Under the pieces are notes generated by a model that was not told the origin of the DNA, ran no database searches, and was given only the letters and a program-made list of their open reading frames with translations. From Apodospora peruviana (Eukaryota; Ascomycota; Sordariomycetes; Sordariales; Lasiosphaeriaceae), in NCBI GenBank assembly GCA_033439685.1, contig JAUEDM010000001.1, forward strand, positions 3,224,001 to 3,288,000: a stretch of 64,000 nt of DNA. The letters are read 5' to 3'. The stretch's first letter is position 1. Each line of letters starts with the position of its first letter. Positions 49,533-62,614 of this stretch are shown here, in pieces. The position numbers and the translations under genes were made by a program.

Positions 49533-51053
49533 TTAGCTTCCTCCCCCTTCTTTGGTGGAAGCAGCAGAAGCATTGGTCGCGTCAGCTCTCGACACACACT
49601 CCTCGAGGACCTTCCAGAACAGCGGGATATCAAGGTTCCTCGGAATTGTGACCCCTTCCTCGCCGGGCGGAAGCAGGCACGCAATCACCTGCCCCGTGCG
49701 GGCGCCGGCGCGAGCCTCCTCGTAGGTGCCCTCCGTGACGACGGTCACGTCGTACCGTTCTTTTTGTCCGGCACCAGCCCCGGTGGCCGAGGGGTCGAAA
49801 TCGCAAAACGGTATCTCGTGCTGGCCGTTGCCCACGCCGGCCAGGACGGCGGCCACGGCAATGGGGTCGTGCAGCGGCGGGCCCTCTGTTATACCAAAGA
49901 CATCACTGTTCTTCGGGTGAGCAAGTGTAATCGTGTTTTGGTAGGGGTTGTGTGAGAAAAACATACCTATAAGTCTTTGCAAAAAACATCAACAACTCCA
50001 CCAACATGACCCTGAGCGTCGTCTTGCCCTCCCCTTCTTTCTTTCCACCGTCCGCCCCGTACAGCAAGAGATCCCTGACCTCCTGCGTGGTAAGCACCAG
50101 ATGCGTCACGTCAAGCGGGATGAGCGTCGTCTTGGCCGCCAATTTTTTGTTTTCGAAGATACTGGCTGCCGCTTCTGGGTCTGCGAGGACGTTGAACTCG
50201 GCGAACTGGGTCCAATTTCCGATCCGAGGGACACCGTCCACATGACCGAGCACAGCCGGCGTGAACCCGCCGCCGATGGCGCCCCCCATGAGCGACAGCC
50301 CTTTTATGTGGGAGACCAGTTCCGGACACTTGGTGAACAGCGCGGCGACGTTGGTGAAGGCGCCCGTCGCGACGACCCACGCCGTGCCGGGCTTCTCGGC
50401 TTTCAGGGCAGCGGCCGCGGCGTCGATGGCGCTGACAGAGGTGATGGCAGGCACGGTGGGTGGCGGGAGGAGGGAGGTCCCGTCCAGCCCGGTCTCGCCG
50501 TGGATGTCGGTCGGCGCGTGCATCGGCGGCCGGACGAGGGCGTGCGACGCACCTGGGTAGACGGGGATCTGGTCGGCCTTGCCGATGGCAGTTAGGATCG
50601 AGGTTGCGTTGAGGGTTGTTTTCCTATGCGCACAAGTGTTAGGGAGACAGATGAAAAAGGGGGTAGGGAAGAGGCAAGTGGTAACCTACTCAAGCGCGGC
50701 ATTGCCAAAGACGGTTGAGACACCCAAGATGCGAATTGCGGGATGGTATGCGGCCAGGAGGATGGCGAATGTGTCCTGTTCATTTATGTGTGAGCGAGCA
50801 TGTTGTTTATTGTTCATCAACCTTATGAGTGAACAAACTCATACACCCGTGTTGTCCTCCTTCACATCAGACCATCCCACCTCACGGACGGCCCGTCCCG
50901 CGTCTTGTTCTGAATGAGACCTCTCACTCCAGCCCATCCGGAGAGACCGGAAAGCATGTACCGTATCGAACCAATGAAGAAAAAAAATAGACAAGAACTC
51001 ACATCGTGACCCGGATCACAATCCAACCACACCGGAATTCGTGAATCTGACAT
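49533..51053 (-). CDS. Inosine-uridine-preferring nucleoside hydrolase
   Basis: Exons 51003-51053, 50690-50775, 49967-50623 and 49533-49905; introns of 227, 66 and 61 nt keep phase and give 388 residues. The Ca2+-binding DxDxxxDD motif is D11-C-D13-P-G-H-D17-D18; the first intron falls exactly between the last two aspartates. Further family blocks are TNVAALF, LMGGAIGGG, NVLADPEAA and FGITEGPPLHDPIAVA, the last one with the conserved His-Asp. The enzyme cleaves nucleosides to ribose and base in salvage. The 227-nt first intron is the longest in this window, so a small additional exon there cannot be excluded, although the reading phase does not require one. Confidence 0.92.
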
Positions 51054-51994
51054 GATGACCTCAAATTTGTTGCCGTATTGGTCTATACTCGCTATATGTG
51101 TCCTGTCTTTATCTGTGATCGGGCTGTGCTTATAAGATGTATCATAAAAGACCATGTAAGGGATTCGGTATTTCGATTATGAGGTGTTGATATGACGCCG
51201 ACTAGTATCGATATGTAAGGTAACCTTCACCCCTCAAAGTTAGTTCGAACTGAGTGCGATGTTTTTATATGCAAGGTAATCCATCCCAAGATTTCGCCCG
51301 CATTGCTCGGCGCAGCAGCAACCAGGAAAAAGATAATCGCCAACTGACCCACAAACCCGAAATCCTTACGTACTATGCAGGACATACTAGAACGATCAAA
51401 CCGAGCGTCAAGGTAAGGTGCTGATTCCTGACCTATCACGCCCTATCCATTGATTCCAGTCCAGAATAGGAAAGTCGAGAACAACCAAGGTGGACAAGAC
51501 CCCTCAAAACACCACAAATAAGAGATCCACATTCTGTTTATTCCCGCATTCGCATTCTCTAATAAAACGGTATGAGTGTCGTTCAATATAGTAGGTGGTT
51601 ATCGTGTGTACATCAAAGAGCGGGCGTCTGAGGTCTGAGTAAGCAGCCTGGAAGCTTATGTCGGCTGATGCATGTCACTCTCCAGTGGTATCACTCGAAG
51701 TTGATGAGTTGAACTGTAGATAAATAAACAGGACAACCAACCCCATTCGACACACGTTCATTAACTTGCACCATTATACGCCTGACATACGGACCCTAGA
51801 TCAATTTACTGATTTGGTATCTTGCAACTCTATTACACCACTTCACTTGCAAACCAGACCGGACTGCATGATCAAAATCAAACCAGAAGGCCAATATTAA
51901 AACAACTCAGCCTACAAAAAGCACGAAAATAGAGTGAACTTGAGAAGGAATATATACGGTCAATTAACATCTCTTCCCCCCACAAAGTTGCTCA
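51054..51994. other. Spacer between the nucleoside hydrolase and the aldehyde dehydrogenase genes
   Basis: A 0.9-kb AT-rich region that should hold the nucleoside hydrolase promoter and the aldehyde dehydrogenase 3' UTR. No gene is visible. Confidence 0.55.
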
Positions 51995-53493
51995 TCAGTA
52001 CTTGAACGTCACGACCTTGGTCCTCACCCACTCATTCAGCCCCGTCGTCGAATTGAACCGGCCATACCCAGACGCTTTCACGCCACCATGTGGTAACGCG
52101 CTCTCGTCGTGCACAGTCATGCTATTGATGTGCACCGCGCCCGTCTCGATCTCCTTGGCGAACCGCAGGCCTCTCCGCAGATCCTCGGTGAACACGGCCG
52201 ACGTGAGGCCGTACTCGGTGTCGTTGGCGATCCGCAGCGCCTCCTCCTCCGTCTCGACATCGAAAAGCGACACCGTCGGCCCAAAGCTCTCCGTCTTGTA
52301 CAGGTCCATATCCGTGCTGACGCCGCTCACGACGATGGGCCGCATGCGCGTCTTGGAGATCTCCTCGGCCGCCACATCTCCGTAAAGCAGCGACGCGCCC
52401 TTGCCCACCGCGTCGGCGATCAGCTTCTTGACCTTTTCCACGGCCAGGCCGTTGATCAGCACCGGTACATGGCCACCGAAAATCTGGTCGATGGCGCCAA
52501 CCAGCTTCTTCTCGAACTCGGCCCGCACCTTCTTGTGCACCAGGATGCGCTCCGTCGACATGCAGATCTGGCCCGAGTTGAGGAAGGCGCCGAGCGCGCA
52601 CTGCACCGCCGCGTTGTCCAGGTCGGCGTCCTCCCACACGATGGCGGACGCCTTGCCGCCGAGCTCGAGGAGCACCGGCTTCAGGTTCTCGCCGGCCAGT
52701 CTGCCGATGATGCGTCCCACCGGGGTGCTGCCGGTGAAGTTGATCTTCTTGATCTCCGGGTTCGCGATCAGGGACTGGGTGATCTTGGCCGCGTTGGCCG
52801 GCTCGTGGACGATAAGGTTCAGCACGCCGGCTGGCAGGCCTCCCTCGTGGAAGATCGAGCACAGCCCCCACATGGTCCGCGGGCACGACTCGGATCCTTT
52901 GAGGATGGCGGTATTGCCAGCCGCGATAGGGTACAGTACCGAGCGCATACCAAGAATATAAGGTGCGTTCCTATCATCCATGTTAGGTTCTTTTAACTTG
53001 ACGGGTTCTCGAGCGGTGGGACCTACCAGGGAGCGACAGCAAGCACCACTCCGAACGGCTCCCTGAGGACGAGAGCCCCAACTCCTTCATCATTCGTGGC
53101 CGGGAAGGCTCCCTCGAGGCTGCCGATCTTGCCACCGATATCGTACAGGAAGTCCTTGGCGGTCATGATGTTGAAGTCGGCCCATTGCTGCGGGCATCCT
53201 GTCTCCTCCATCATGTATTTGGCAAGTTCCTCTTTCCTCCGTTCCATGACCTCGGCCACCTTGAAGAAGATGTTCCGCCGTTGTTGTGGGGTCGTCTTCT
53301 TCCATGTCTTGAACGCCTCGGATGCTGCGTCCACAGCGGCCTGTACCTCGACGTCGCTTGCGCCGCCGGACTTGTGAACTACCTCGCCTGTTGCCGGCGA
53401 CGTGACTTGGAAGCTGTTTTGCGGATGTACCTCCTTGCCGTTGATGAAGAAGGGCACAGTGTACCCCTCGCCGTTTACACCGTTGGTAGCCAT
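51995..53493 (-). CDS. NAD(P)-dependent aldehyde dehydrogenase (salicylaldehyde dehydrogenase-like)
   Basis: Exons 53027-53493 and 51995-52970; intron 52971-53026 (56 nt) keeps phase and gives 480 residues. The ALDH active-site residues are in place: Glu258 in LLELGGKA and the nucleophile Cys292 in NSGQICMSTERI, 34 residues apart as usual. The cofactor-site glycine motif FTGSTPVGRIIG is also present. An in-frame upstream ATG would add 41 residues; I chose MATNGVNG because it matches the start typical for this group and lacks a plausible signal upstream. The enzyme oxidises aromatic or aliphatic aldehydes to acids. No aromatic-degradation partner is adjacent, so the substrate is unknown. Long open frames on both other strands are GC-driven shadows. 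Confidence 0.9.
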
Positions 53494-56400
53494 GATTGGT
53501 TGAGATCGAAAGTAAACAAATCCGGGGTTCGAGGACGGGTACAGGTATGCAAAATACAGGACAAGAGGACTTGGAATCGGGAGGAGGTGAGACAGAGAAG
53601 TTGGCAGTGGTCTCAAACGAAGGGAGTGGTTGTTAGAAGAGGAAGGGTAAAATCGTGAACAGGGCGGGATCGATCTTCAAGTCAGTGGACCGGCAGGATT
53701 CGAAACCGATATCAACCCCCCGCACCATTCCCCGGGTCCGGCAAACCGGTGGGTATTAAGGGGAGACCATGCTATACTACCCATGATTGCCGAGATATCG
53801 TTAGTCAATTGTAGAGAGAAGATGCGATCCTTCAGCTCGCACTTCCTTGCCTGCATAGTCCTTTTCTGCATCTCTTGTTGCCATGAGATGCATGAGCCTG
53901 GGGGAAATATCGGAGGGATGGGACCGATGGCAGCGTGTGGGCCTTTGCCGGTGGCCCAGAACCGTCCCAGCTTTGTGGGATCCGGGAGATGCATGCGGAA
54001 CTTTCAGGGGCAAAGAAAACCCGCCCCTTGCCAGACAGCCTCATGATCCTTCTTGTGCGGGGTTGACCGGTGGATATTGGAGATGCGGAGGTGGCTGTCG
54101 GCATCTGTTTAGTTCTAGAAATAACGATACCGTCCACAGCTACAAGTTTGTTGCTGATGACAATGCAGTGGGCGAGTTTCGCCTCCATGCTGGCACTAGA
54201 GCCGGGCCTTATCAGCGTACGCCCGAGAGTGAGATGTCGAAGAGCCGATGCATAGGTAGGTATTTGGAGATTTGGAGTGTTAGTTCCTAGCAGCTGTTGA
54301 ACCAAAAGAAGATAACCGAGCAGCTATAGAATAAAGGCGTGAATCGGGTGTAACGAGAGGATATGTCCCGGCTGCCACACCCGACCCTACCGCCGAACGG
54401 TCCGCGAATGCTCCGGGTGGATTCGCCGTTTAGCGGGTTGGGGGGGAAGGGGGGGTCCGCTGCTGTTGAAAAGACAATGGACGGAGTGATACAAAAGGAC
54501 ATCACCACCCATTTATTAGGTCCCAGTCCTGGCACTCGCAAATGTATCCGGAGGGTTAACAAATGGTTGTGGGAACGAAGTCAGAGAGACCTCTCTATAC
54601 TCGGTGTTTGAGCCTACACCGTTAGTTCCTAGATAAGTAAGGTATGGACCGAAGCTGACAGGAGAATGTCCGGATGGCCGTATATAGGTGCCTTACCTTG
54701 TTTACTTCCGGCCGGGTCAACGCGAATCTCGTTCTTTCGGACCGAAGGCTGAGCGTAGGACACGGCGCCGGGACGTCGTTGGGGCGGTTTCAACGGTCCT
54801 TTTACGAGCCGAGGGCATCTTGAAGGCGGTTCGGATGGCATTGTTCTGATGCTGTGGTCTGGACGTGCAGAATCGACCAACGTATGTGGAGGCCGGGCAC
54901 GAATTGGAATGTTTGATTGCTTGCCAGAAGTGCCAAGGCAGGCTCCCCACAAGATAAAAAGCAGACCTAAAGAGAGCACAATGTTGCTCATCCGTCAGAC
55001 CGCAATCTGAACCCCTATAAATCTGAGGAAATTGACAGAAGCTTCTTTAGAAATAGAGAGCATTTGCTCCAAGTTTTTGAAGTGTTTTGCGAAGCTTACG
55101 GGTTAGAAACGTGTGGCTGAAATTCTGGTGTCAGTCGCTTGAATGTCAAAAGTGGTGCAGGGGCAGGTGGTGAGCGCTCACTTTTGGCGTGCCTCGTCCT
55201 TTTGAAAGAAAAAAAGAAGACGGAATCGGTCGCCCCACACATCTGTCCTTTGAGAAATCCTAAAGCTTGCAATGCCATCCAAGGTCTTCCCGATTTGAAA
55301 TTATTGTTCACAATGATTCCATACCGCACAAACAATTTACCATGAGGTAGACAGATGTCCGATGTTTGATCGGAATGTGCAACAGCTGACAAGCAGTCCG
55401 TTGCATCCGGCGGAGGGTTGGTGCCACATACAACGGTGCCTACTGTGTAGGGGGGGGGGTCCAATTACGTCATTGTGTCCTCCGCTGTGACCACTCAGCT
55501 CCACGACCAAAGCTTCTTTACGTGCAGGTGTTATGTACGGTACCTGGTAGCAGCCAACACCAAAACAGCACTTGGAGGCGGCAAGATGACCTCAGCCTAC
55601 AGGTACGGCCCATGTCTTGGACACGCTAGTATTGACAGTGGTCTGGACCGGCCTGAACCTCTCAAGTGGACAATCCCACTATGTTGGGACCTGGCGATCT
55701 GCATAGGTACTCAGAAAATACGGATTTGAAGTCAGAGCTGTCAATACACACCGATGTTCGACAACCAAAGATATCGGTATTCAGTGACAAGAAAAGAAAT
55801 GGAAAGGACAGCGACATGTGATCTGTATGACCTCGAAGAAGCTTCAAGAAGGTAAATGACGGTTGCTATTGGACTCGCCACTGTTCATCCGAACCGGCAC
55901 CTACCGTATCCGGCGAACCCATCTGTCCCAATGGGGCATTGAGGGTGTGCCCCCGCCCTGCGGTCTTGCACGTCACTTTGCTGCGGTACGGAACAGTCAA
56001 GTTGTCAGGGTCCAACGATACCCGAACCGTACTCCATACCCGCAAATTTCATCCCGAATCGTCGGATTCGGACGGTCTCCATGCTTACTCAGGGCAGGGG
56101 CACAATGCCGCAGCGCACCACGACGTGGCGTTGGTCCCGGGCGCCTTTCACGATGACGACAGGGGAGGTTGGAGGGGTTGAAGACGGAGAGGCTTGCGAG
56201 GACCCTGAACTTTGAGCGCCAGACCAACCTTATTTTGCGTTTGTCAGCCCGGGCAGTACGGATAGCAGCCCCAGAGGCTCTAGGGTTTTGAATTCTACAT
56301 GTGTGCGCCATCCACGTTCCCAAACTCCCATCTCTGTGAGGGTTACTGCTCCTTCCTTTTCCTTTAGTTTCTTTCCTCAAGTGTAGTGCCACTGCTCATT

Positions 56401-56867
56401 GCTCCCTCTCCCTCACCCTCCACCCTCAATGAACTTCGAGGAAAGAGCTCAGCGCATACCTACATGTAAGGTACGGTAATCACAACCACGCCGCTATCAC
56501 CTTCCCCACCCACGCGTCAACTAGATACTCGTAACGTGTATCTGCGCCTTCCTTGGTCGCTTCCCTCTCCTCCTTTTCGTCCAGTCCCTTTAGTCTTATT
56601 TTGGGCCCTTCTCGGGGCAGTAGAGCCCAGCCAACCGAACCTTGGAGATTGGACACCACCCTCGCACTCTCTACCTATCCTTATAGTTTCTGTTGCAGTC
56701 TCTGTCTGTTCACCGTGGCAGTGATGCCATCCAGTCCCTCTTCTTGAAGCCTGAAGACGTTGGAAGCCTAGGTAGAGACTGCTGAGTTTCCCTTTACTCA
56801 CACGGCCACCTGGCCGCCGACTTCCTCCTGGCACCCCTATGCCCGCCTTCTTCAGAATCAAGGCGTT
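53494..56867. other. 3.4-kb head-to-head region between the ALDH and histidine-kinase genes
   Basis: No supportable gene. The part next to 56868 is C/T-rich (CTCCTTTTCGTCCAGTCCC) and likely a long 5' UTR of the kinase. A run of nine G lies near 55450. Open frames up to about 157 codons on both strands are not conserved in any way I recognise. A small non-coding RNA or upstream frames of the kinase transcript are possible. Confidence 0.5.
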
Positions 56868-59800
56868 ATGGTGTCTTCAAATGGCTCTTCACCGAGCCAG
56901 GTTGATGGTGCTTCCTTGAGCCACGACTTCTTCGACGACCCTCACTTCTCCTTACCGTCACACCGCGTCGAATCTCCGTCTCCTACCACATCGCACGGTT
57001 TCAACCCCAAGTGCACATCGATAGACCACCCTTACAACATCAAGCATGGCGTCAGCGTCCCCCCAGGTACCGGAACCGGATATCGTCTTACGAGAGACGT
57101 ACCGATGCTTCCTCGAGGAGCCCCGAGATCTCAGTCCGCAAGTCCCTTTCGCCTGGCCATTCCCAGTATTACGCCCGGACAGCTGGCATTTTCGGCAATG
57201 CAGTTTCTGCCTGTACCTGTCTTGGTTCTGGATAACCTCAAAACGGTGGTATTGGCCAATGAGGCAATGGGACGACTTTTAGGCATACCTGCAGAGACAC
57301 CCGGTGCTGTTGATGGTATGGCATCTGTGATGGACCAGCTCCGGGGCCAAAGTCTTTCGCAGGTTGGCATCGACCTTATGCAAGATGGCGGACCTGTATG
57401 GATCGATTGGGAACAGTTCCTGGATCAAGTCGCACTTGAGATGGGAGTCGGCCACATGCATAGAAAGCAGCGCCTCGATGCCTCAGTCTATGCGAAGGAC
57501 GGTGGCACGACCCCGACCCGGACGGCTGGTGATGGCCGAGGCCAAGATTTCGGCGGCACGACACCCTACCCATCGCCGAATGCCGTTATAGAGGTTGTCA
57601 TTTCAACACGAGACTTCAGTCGAACAACTTTCGACTCTACGGTGCGCTCAAAGAGCGAGGCTTTTCAGGCGTATGCGAAGATGATTATTTCAGCCTGGGA
57701 CATCAGTGACAGCCAGACATATTTCACACTCACATTTACGCATACCGAACGAAGCCCGGAAACCCCATCGGCCGAACACACGTTGGTCACTAGACCGGAA
57801 ACACTGAAATCGGTCGCTAGGAGGTACAGATCTAGTATGAGCGGGCCTTCATCCGTCGATTCGCATGAGTCTCGTTCGCCCTCCTTTGCCGCCAGCCCCG
57901 GTTCTGTTTCTCTGTCCTCTAGCCCTTTCCCGCCTCTCGGACCTCCGTCCAAATCGTCAACGTCAAGCACACCCTCAATCTTGCAGAAAATTACGGTCAT
58001 GAAGGACGCCTTGCTTGACAATACACAGACACCAGTCGTCGCGATGTGGAAAGATGGGAGCGTCACCTTCCCCAATCGAGCAGCCCGTGAGCTCTTCAAT
58101 GAGGATGCGGATCTTGACAAGCCTCTAGATGGATTCGATCTTCTGCCCGCCTGGACGATATGGACGGACGACTTTAGCAGACAACTTGATCCAAGTGAAT
58201 ACCCGATATCTGTTCTAATTCGAACACAAACCCCCTTCACCGGCCTTCGTATCGGTATGCGCGATGGACATGGAAAGAACCTTGTGTTCGACGTCGAGGG
58301 GGCAGCAATTACGGACGATAACACGGGCGAGTTCCTAGCCGGCGTGGTCACCTGCAGAGATGTCACAAAGCTCACCGAGGAGATCAATCAGATCAAGGCA
58401 GCCGATGCAGAACGATTCAAACTGATATGTGACACAATGCCACAATTGGTTTGGACCACAGGCCCAGACGGCTCATATGATTTCTTCAATAGCAGATGGT
58501 ATAATTACACAGGGCTATCCGAGGGGGAGTCTCTTGGCCTAAGTTGGAGGAACCCATTTCATCCCGACGACATGGCCGAGACCGAGAAGCGGTGGAAACA
58601 TTGCCTACAAACCGGGGAGCCGTATATGACTGAATACCGATGTCGCAGGAAGGACGGCGAATGGAGATGGTTTCTCGGCAGAGCCTTGCCCTTAAAAAAC
58701 AAACAGACTGGTGAGATCGAGAAATGGTTTGGTGCGTATAGCTAATTATATCAGGTCCGGGTGGAAAGATAAAAGAAAACTCGTTTGCTCATCTGTTTTC
58801 ATAGGCACCTGTACCGACGTCCACGAGAGCATCAAAGCGAAACTCGAAGCAAATAGAACCCGCCAACAGCTTCTAAGTGTCATCGCCCATTCGAGAATGA
58901 CAATGTTCACGGTGGACCTCAACCGTGCAGTTACCATGTTGGAAGGCGCGTTAATATGGGATTCTCATTGTGACAACAATGGCTCCAAGTGGTATGTCGG
59001 GGAGAACGTGTACGACGTGTTCAACCGTCTCAACTCCCAGTTGCCCGAGGGCCAAATGCCGCCTTTCCTAAAACCTCTGGAGTCTGTCTTGAGCGGGAAA
59101 GCAAAAGAGGATATCCAAGAGCATGAAATGGGTGGGTACTTGACCCATTCTTGGGCAGACTTCATCTCTGGTAAGCTACTAACGAAAAGCATAGAGGGGC
59201 GATGGTATCGCACCCGGTTTCAGCCGCTTCTCGGAAAGAGTCCCGACGGTATTTTGGCCGACACAGGGATCGAGGGAGTAATTGGTCTCATCATGGATGT
59301 TACGGAGCTAAAAGCTCGAGAGAGGGATATTGAGGCACAAGCACGAGAGAAGCGACAGTTGTTGGCGAACGAAGCGGCTGCTAAAGAGGCGAGCAGGCTG
59401 AAGAGCCAATTTCTTGCAAATGTAAGCGATGGACTTGAAGTTGATGGAGTTCTATTTAAGCTAATCCACTTCTAACAGATGTCGCATGAGATTCGTACAC
59501 CAATTACCGGAGTCATTGGAATGGCTGAACTGCTCCTAGATCTTGAGCTTGAGGAAGAACAACGGGAACTCACAGAGAACATCTACCGTTCTGGTAATGC
59601 GCTGCTGACTGTCATCAACGACATCCTGGACTTCTCCAAAGTCGAATCAGGACGATTGGATATCGAAGAGGTGCAATTCTCACTCTCCGTGGTTATCCGA
59701 GATGTGAACAAGATGCTCAGTTTTGCAGCGGAGCGAAAGCACCTTGACTTCCAATCGAACGTCGCCTTTGATATTGAAAGCGATCTCGTCGTCATGGGCG

Positions 59801-61308
59801 ACCCTGGAAGAGTGAGGCAGATCATCACCAACCTGCTGACCAACAGCATCAAGTTTACCAATCAGGGCTATGTGAAGTTCTCGGTCCTGATGGAGAGGGA
59901 AGACTCGGACGTAATTGAGATCAGGTTCGTCATCGAGGATACTGGCATAGGAATTGAGGAAGACGTCAGAAAACGACTTTTCCAACCCTTCAGCCAAGGA
60001 GACGCATCAACTGCCAGGAAGTTTGGAGGGACAGGCCTCGGACTGACGATTTGCAAAAATCTCTTGGAGTTGATGAAAGGCAGGATGACTTTGGAGTCGA
60101 GGCAGGGTGCCGGGACCACTGCTACGTTTTGGATTCCATTCAAGAAGCCGCAAGGGCGACAGGAGACGAAGCAGGTCCAGATTGACGCTTTACCCGACCG
60201 TCTACAGTCGGAAATGAGCGTCTCCTGCAACAGCTCCGAGTACGAACAGTTTCTTGGCACACCTCCAGGCGGATCCTCACCAAGGCCATCGGATCGGCAG
60301 AGGTCATCTTGGAGGAACCCATCCATTAGTAGCCTGTCGGCTGTTGCCTCGTCTCCGCCGGGTGATGTGCTACCTCTTTCCGAACGATCTAACGTACATG
60401 TCTTGGTTGTGGAGGACAATGCGATCAGTCAACAAATTGCCACCAAAACGATCAAGAAGCTGGGCTTTCAAGTCACGGCTTGTTGGAATGGCAAAGAGGC
60501 GCTCGAGTATGTGGCTGCCGCCAAGGAAGGTTCGAAACGGATGCCAGATATCATCCTCATGGACGTCCAGATGCCGGTGATCGACGGCTATAGATGCACA
60601 CATCTCCTCCGGAACCACCTTCCATACCGGACTTATGTCAGCGAAATCCCCATTGTCGCCATGACTGCCTCTGCAATCCAAGGAGATAAGGAGAAGTGCA
60701 AGAAGGCTGGCATGGATGACTACTTGGCCAAACCCGTCAAAAGCAAGACACTCGAGCGTATGCTAGTGAGGTGGCTCACAACGAGACGGCTTGATACCTC
60801 GCCCCCGGAAGGGTCTGTCAGCTCTGGCTGTTCTGATGCCAGCGGGCAGTGCAATCATGCGCGCATATCTAGGGCTAGTCTAGGCGTCGATGACCCGACA
60901 AGAGAGGATATCACCCCCACCGCGGGAACACGTCCGAGCGGAGAGGACCACGAGGAGTTTTCGCCTGATGCCAATCTATCTACACCGCGTCCTCCCAGCA
61001 CCGACCAAGCTCCCACCACCGACTACTTTCCGGGCTTTACCGTCTCGACTCCATCATCGCCCTCGAGGTCAAACTCTCAGGCAAGTTCGGAAGGCTCGCT
61101 GGAGAACGACGTCGTCTCGCCCATGAACCAGATGATGGAGAACGAGTCCGCCTTGCAGAGCCGCGACGACAAACTGATGGATGCCGCCGGGCCGGGTACA
61201 ACGACGCATTCAATAACCTCACCGAAGATGTCTTACTTTGGTGAGGCGTTAACGGAGGCCAATGTGGGAAGATTGGAGGAAGAGTCGTTGAGGAATCAAC
61301 GCAAATGA
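56868..61308 (+). CDS. Hybrid histidine kinase with several PAS domains
   Basis: Exons 56868-58731, 58805-59421 and 59479-61308; introns of 73 and 57 nt keep phase and give 1436 residues. At least two clear PAS regions precede the kinase (near 380-500, and FKLICDTMPQLVWTTGPDGS near 520-640), with PAS-like segments near 100-200 and 650-790. The H-box is MSHEIRTP with phospho-acceptor His830; intron 2 falls right before this block. The ATPase has N949 (N-box), DTGIGI with Asp981, and GGTGLGLTI. A receiver domain follows with phospho-acceptor Asp1189 (IILMDVQMP) and Lys1245 (AKP). No transmembrane segment is evident, so it should be a cytosolic sensor feeding a phosphorelay through an HPt protein. 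The ligand and the fungal kinase group cannot be assigned from sequence alone. Confidence 0.92.
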
Positions 61309-62298
61309 TTTGGTGCTTGCGTAGGACATACTGTTTGGGCTCAGACGATGATTGTTTAAACACGTTTAGGAGTCTGAACCGGGCCGGAAGTGATGTTGTG
61401 ATAGGAGCAGCTGACTTGCCAGGAGTCCGGGAACAGAGTCCGGGAGAGTAATATTTGTTTTGTTATTAGACATGGTCATGGGCGGCGCTCCTCTTTCAAG
61501 GCTGGAGCTATTAGGCTTGCTTTCAAGGAGGGTAAAATATGGCGTCAAGGTGTTTCGACTGCCTATATGAGCTACATATCTGTCAATTTGGGCATGGCAG
61601 GGTCGACAAGGAGTTATATTTCATCACAGGAGTGGAATTCGGGCTAATGGAGACATTATTGATGGGGAGTTAATTGGGGTTGGGTGATCATAGGAGCCTC
61701 TCTCTAACTCTGGGATTATCTCGACTTTGAGACTTGCATTGGCTCTACCTAGCTAGTCATGGAGTCAGGTACCTAGTCAGATTATCGTTCAACACTTGAC
61801 TTCTTGCTGGGTTTATCAGCCTTACATGTTCTCTGCAGCATCTACTTTCTTTCATCATGGAGTACAACTGATAAGTAGGTAGGCGGTACCTATACATGGG
61901 TTATGGGAGAACATGGTCTGCCCCCGCCGCCCGTAGTAAAGTACTGTATATCCCTTACCTAACGTGAACATTTTTTATTTTGGTAGCAACCTTCGAAACA
62001 CTACCTGTTGGTTGGTTCTCGACGAACGATTTCTTGCTGTACGAAAATCATGAACGTTGCTTCATATCGGGACTGAACCGCACCACGCTCCTCCCCCTTT
62101 ATCATCAAAGTCAAGGATAGACGTGAGCAGCGAAATTAACGAACGAGATTAGCCCAGAGTTAATCAACTAGGTAGGCACTTGGAAGCCATAGTAAGAGCG
62201 AAAGAATGATATCGATCCCAGACAAACCAGAGACAAAAAGGAGGCAAGCGAATCGAATAAGAGGCTTGTGTATGTAAATCGAAATAGCAAAAAAGTAT
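61309..62298. other. Spacer downstream of the histidine kinase
   Basis: About 1 kb of AT-rich DNA with microrepeats near 61745-61775 (CTACCTAGCTAG.. CAGGTACCTAG) and 61871-61893. It holds the kinase 3' UTR and probably the tRNA 3' flank. No gene is visible. Confidence 0.55.
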
Positions 62299-62405
62299 TG
62301 ATCGCGGCAGGGCTCGAACCTGCGATCCTCTGCGTTCACTGAGAACAACCGTTTGAAAGTTGATGCACTGTAAAGCAGATGCCTTAACCACTGGGCCACG
62401 CAACC
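62299..62405 (-). tRNA. tRNA-Val (anticodon UAC) with a 34-nt intron
   Basis: Read on the minus strand, the mature tRNA is 73 nt including the discriminator A at 62299. The acceptor stem GGTTGCG pairs with CGCGATC through seven pairs, two of them G-U. The D arm is GCC..GGC, the anticodon stem is TCTGC/GCAGA, the anticodon loop TTTACAC contains TAC, and the T arm GCAGG-TTCGAGC-CCTGC holds the B box. A 34-nt intron (62335-62368) follows the nucleotide 3' of the anticodon, the canonical place. Its 3' part GTGAA can pair with TTTAC of the anticodon loop, as expected for a spliceable pre-tRNA. CCA is not encoded. Confidence 0.9.
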
Positions 62406-62614
62406 AATGGAATGTGATTGATGGGTCTGTCGCCGGATAGAAGCTTAGATGAAGGATTGACGGACTACGGGTTACCCCAGGGTGATTGGCTAGTACAGTT
62501 GGATGCAAGGGCGTGACCCTGCAGCCGGCGAAGGTGTGACAAAGAGCTTTTGTCTGAAAGCCAAAAAGCTTCAACATCAGCCAGGACGGAGACAAAAAGC
62601 TCGACAAGATAGCC

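Noticed and set aside
52109..52996. Long open frames on both strands (295 and 254 codons) within the aldehyde dehydrogenase gene
   Set aside because: The ALDH frame has the active-site motifs and correct splicing. The others are GC-driven shadows without domains.
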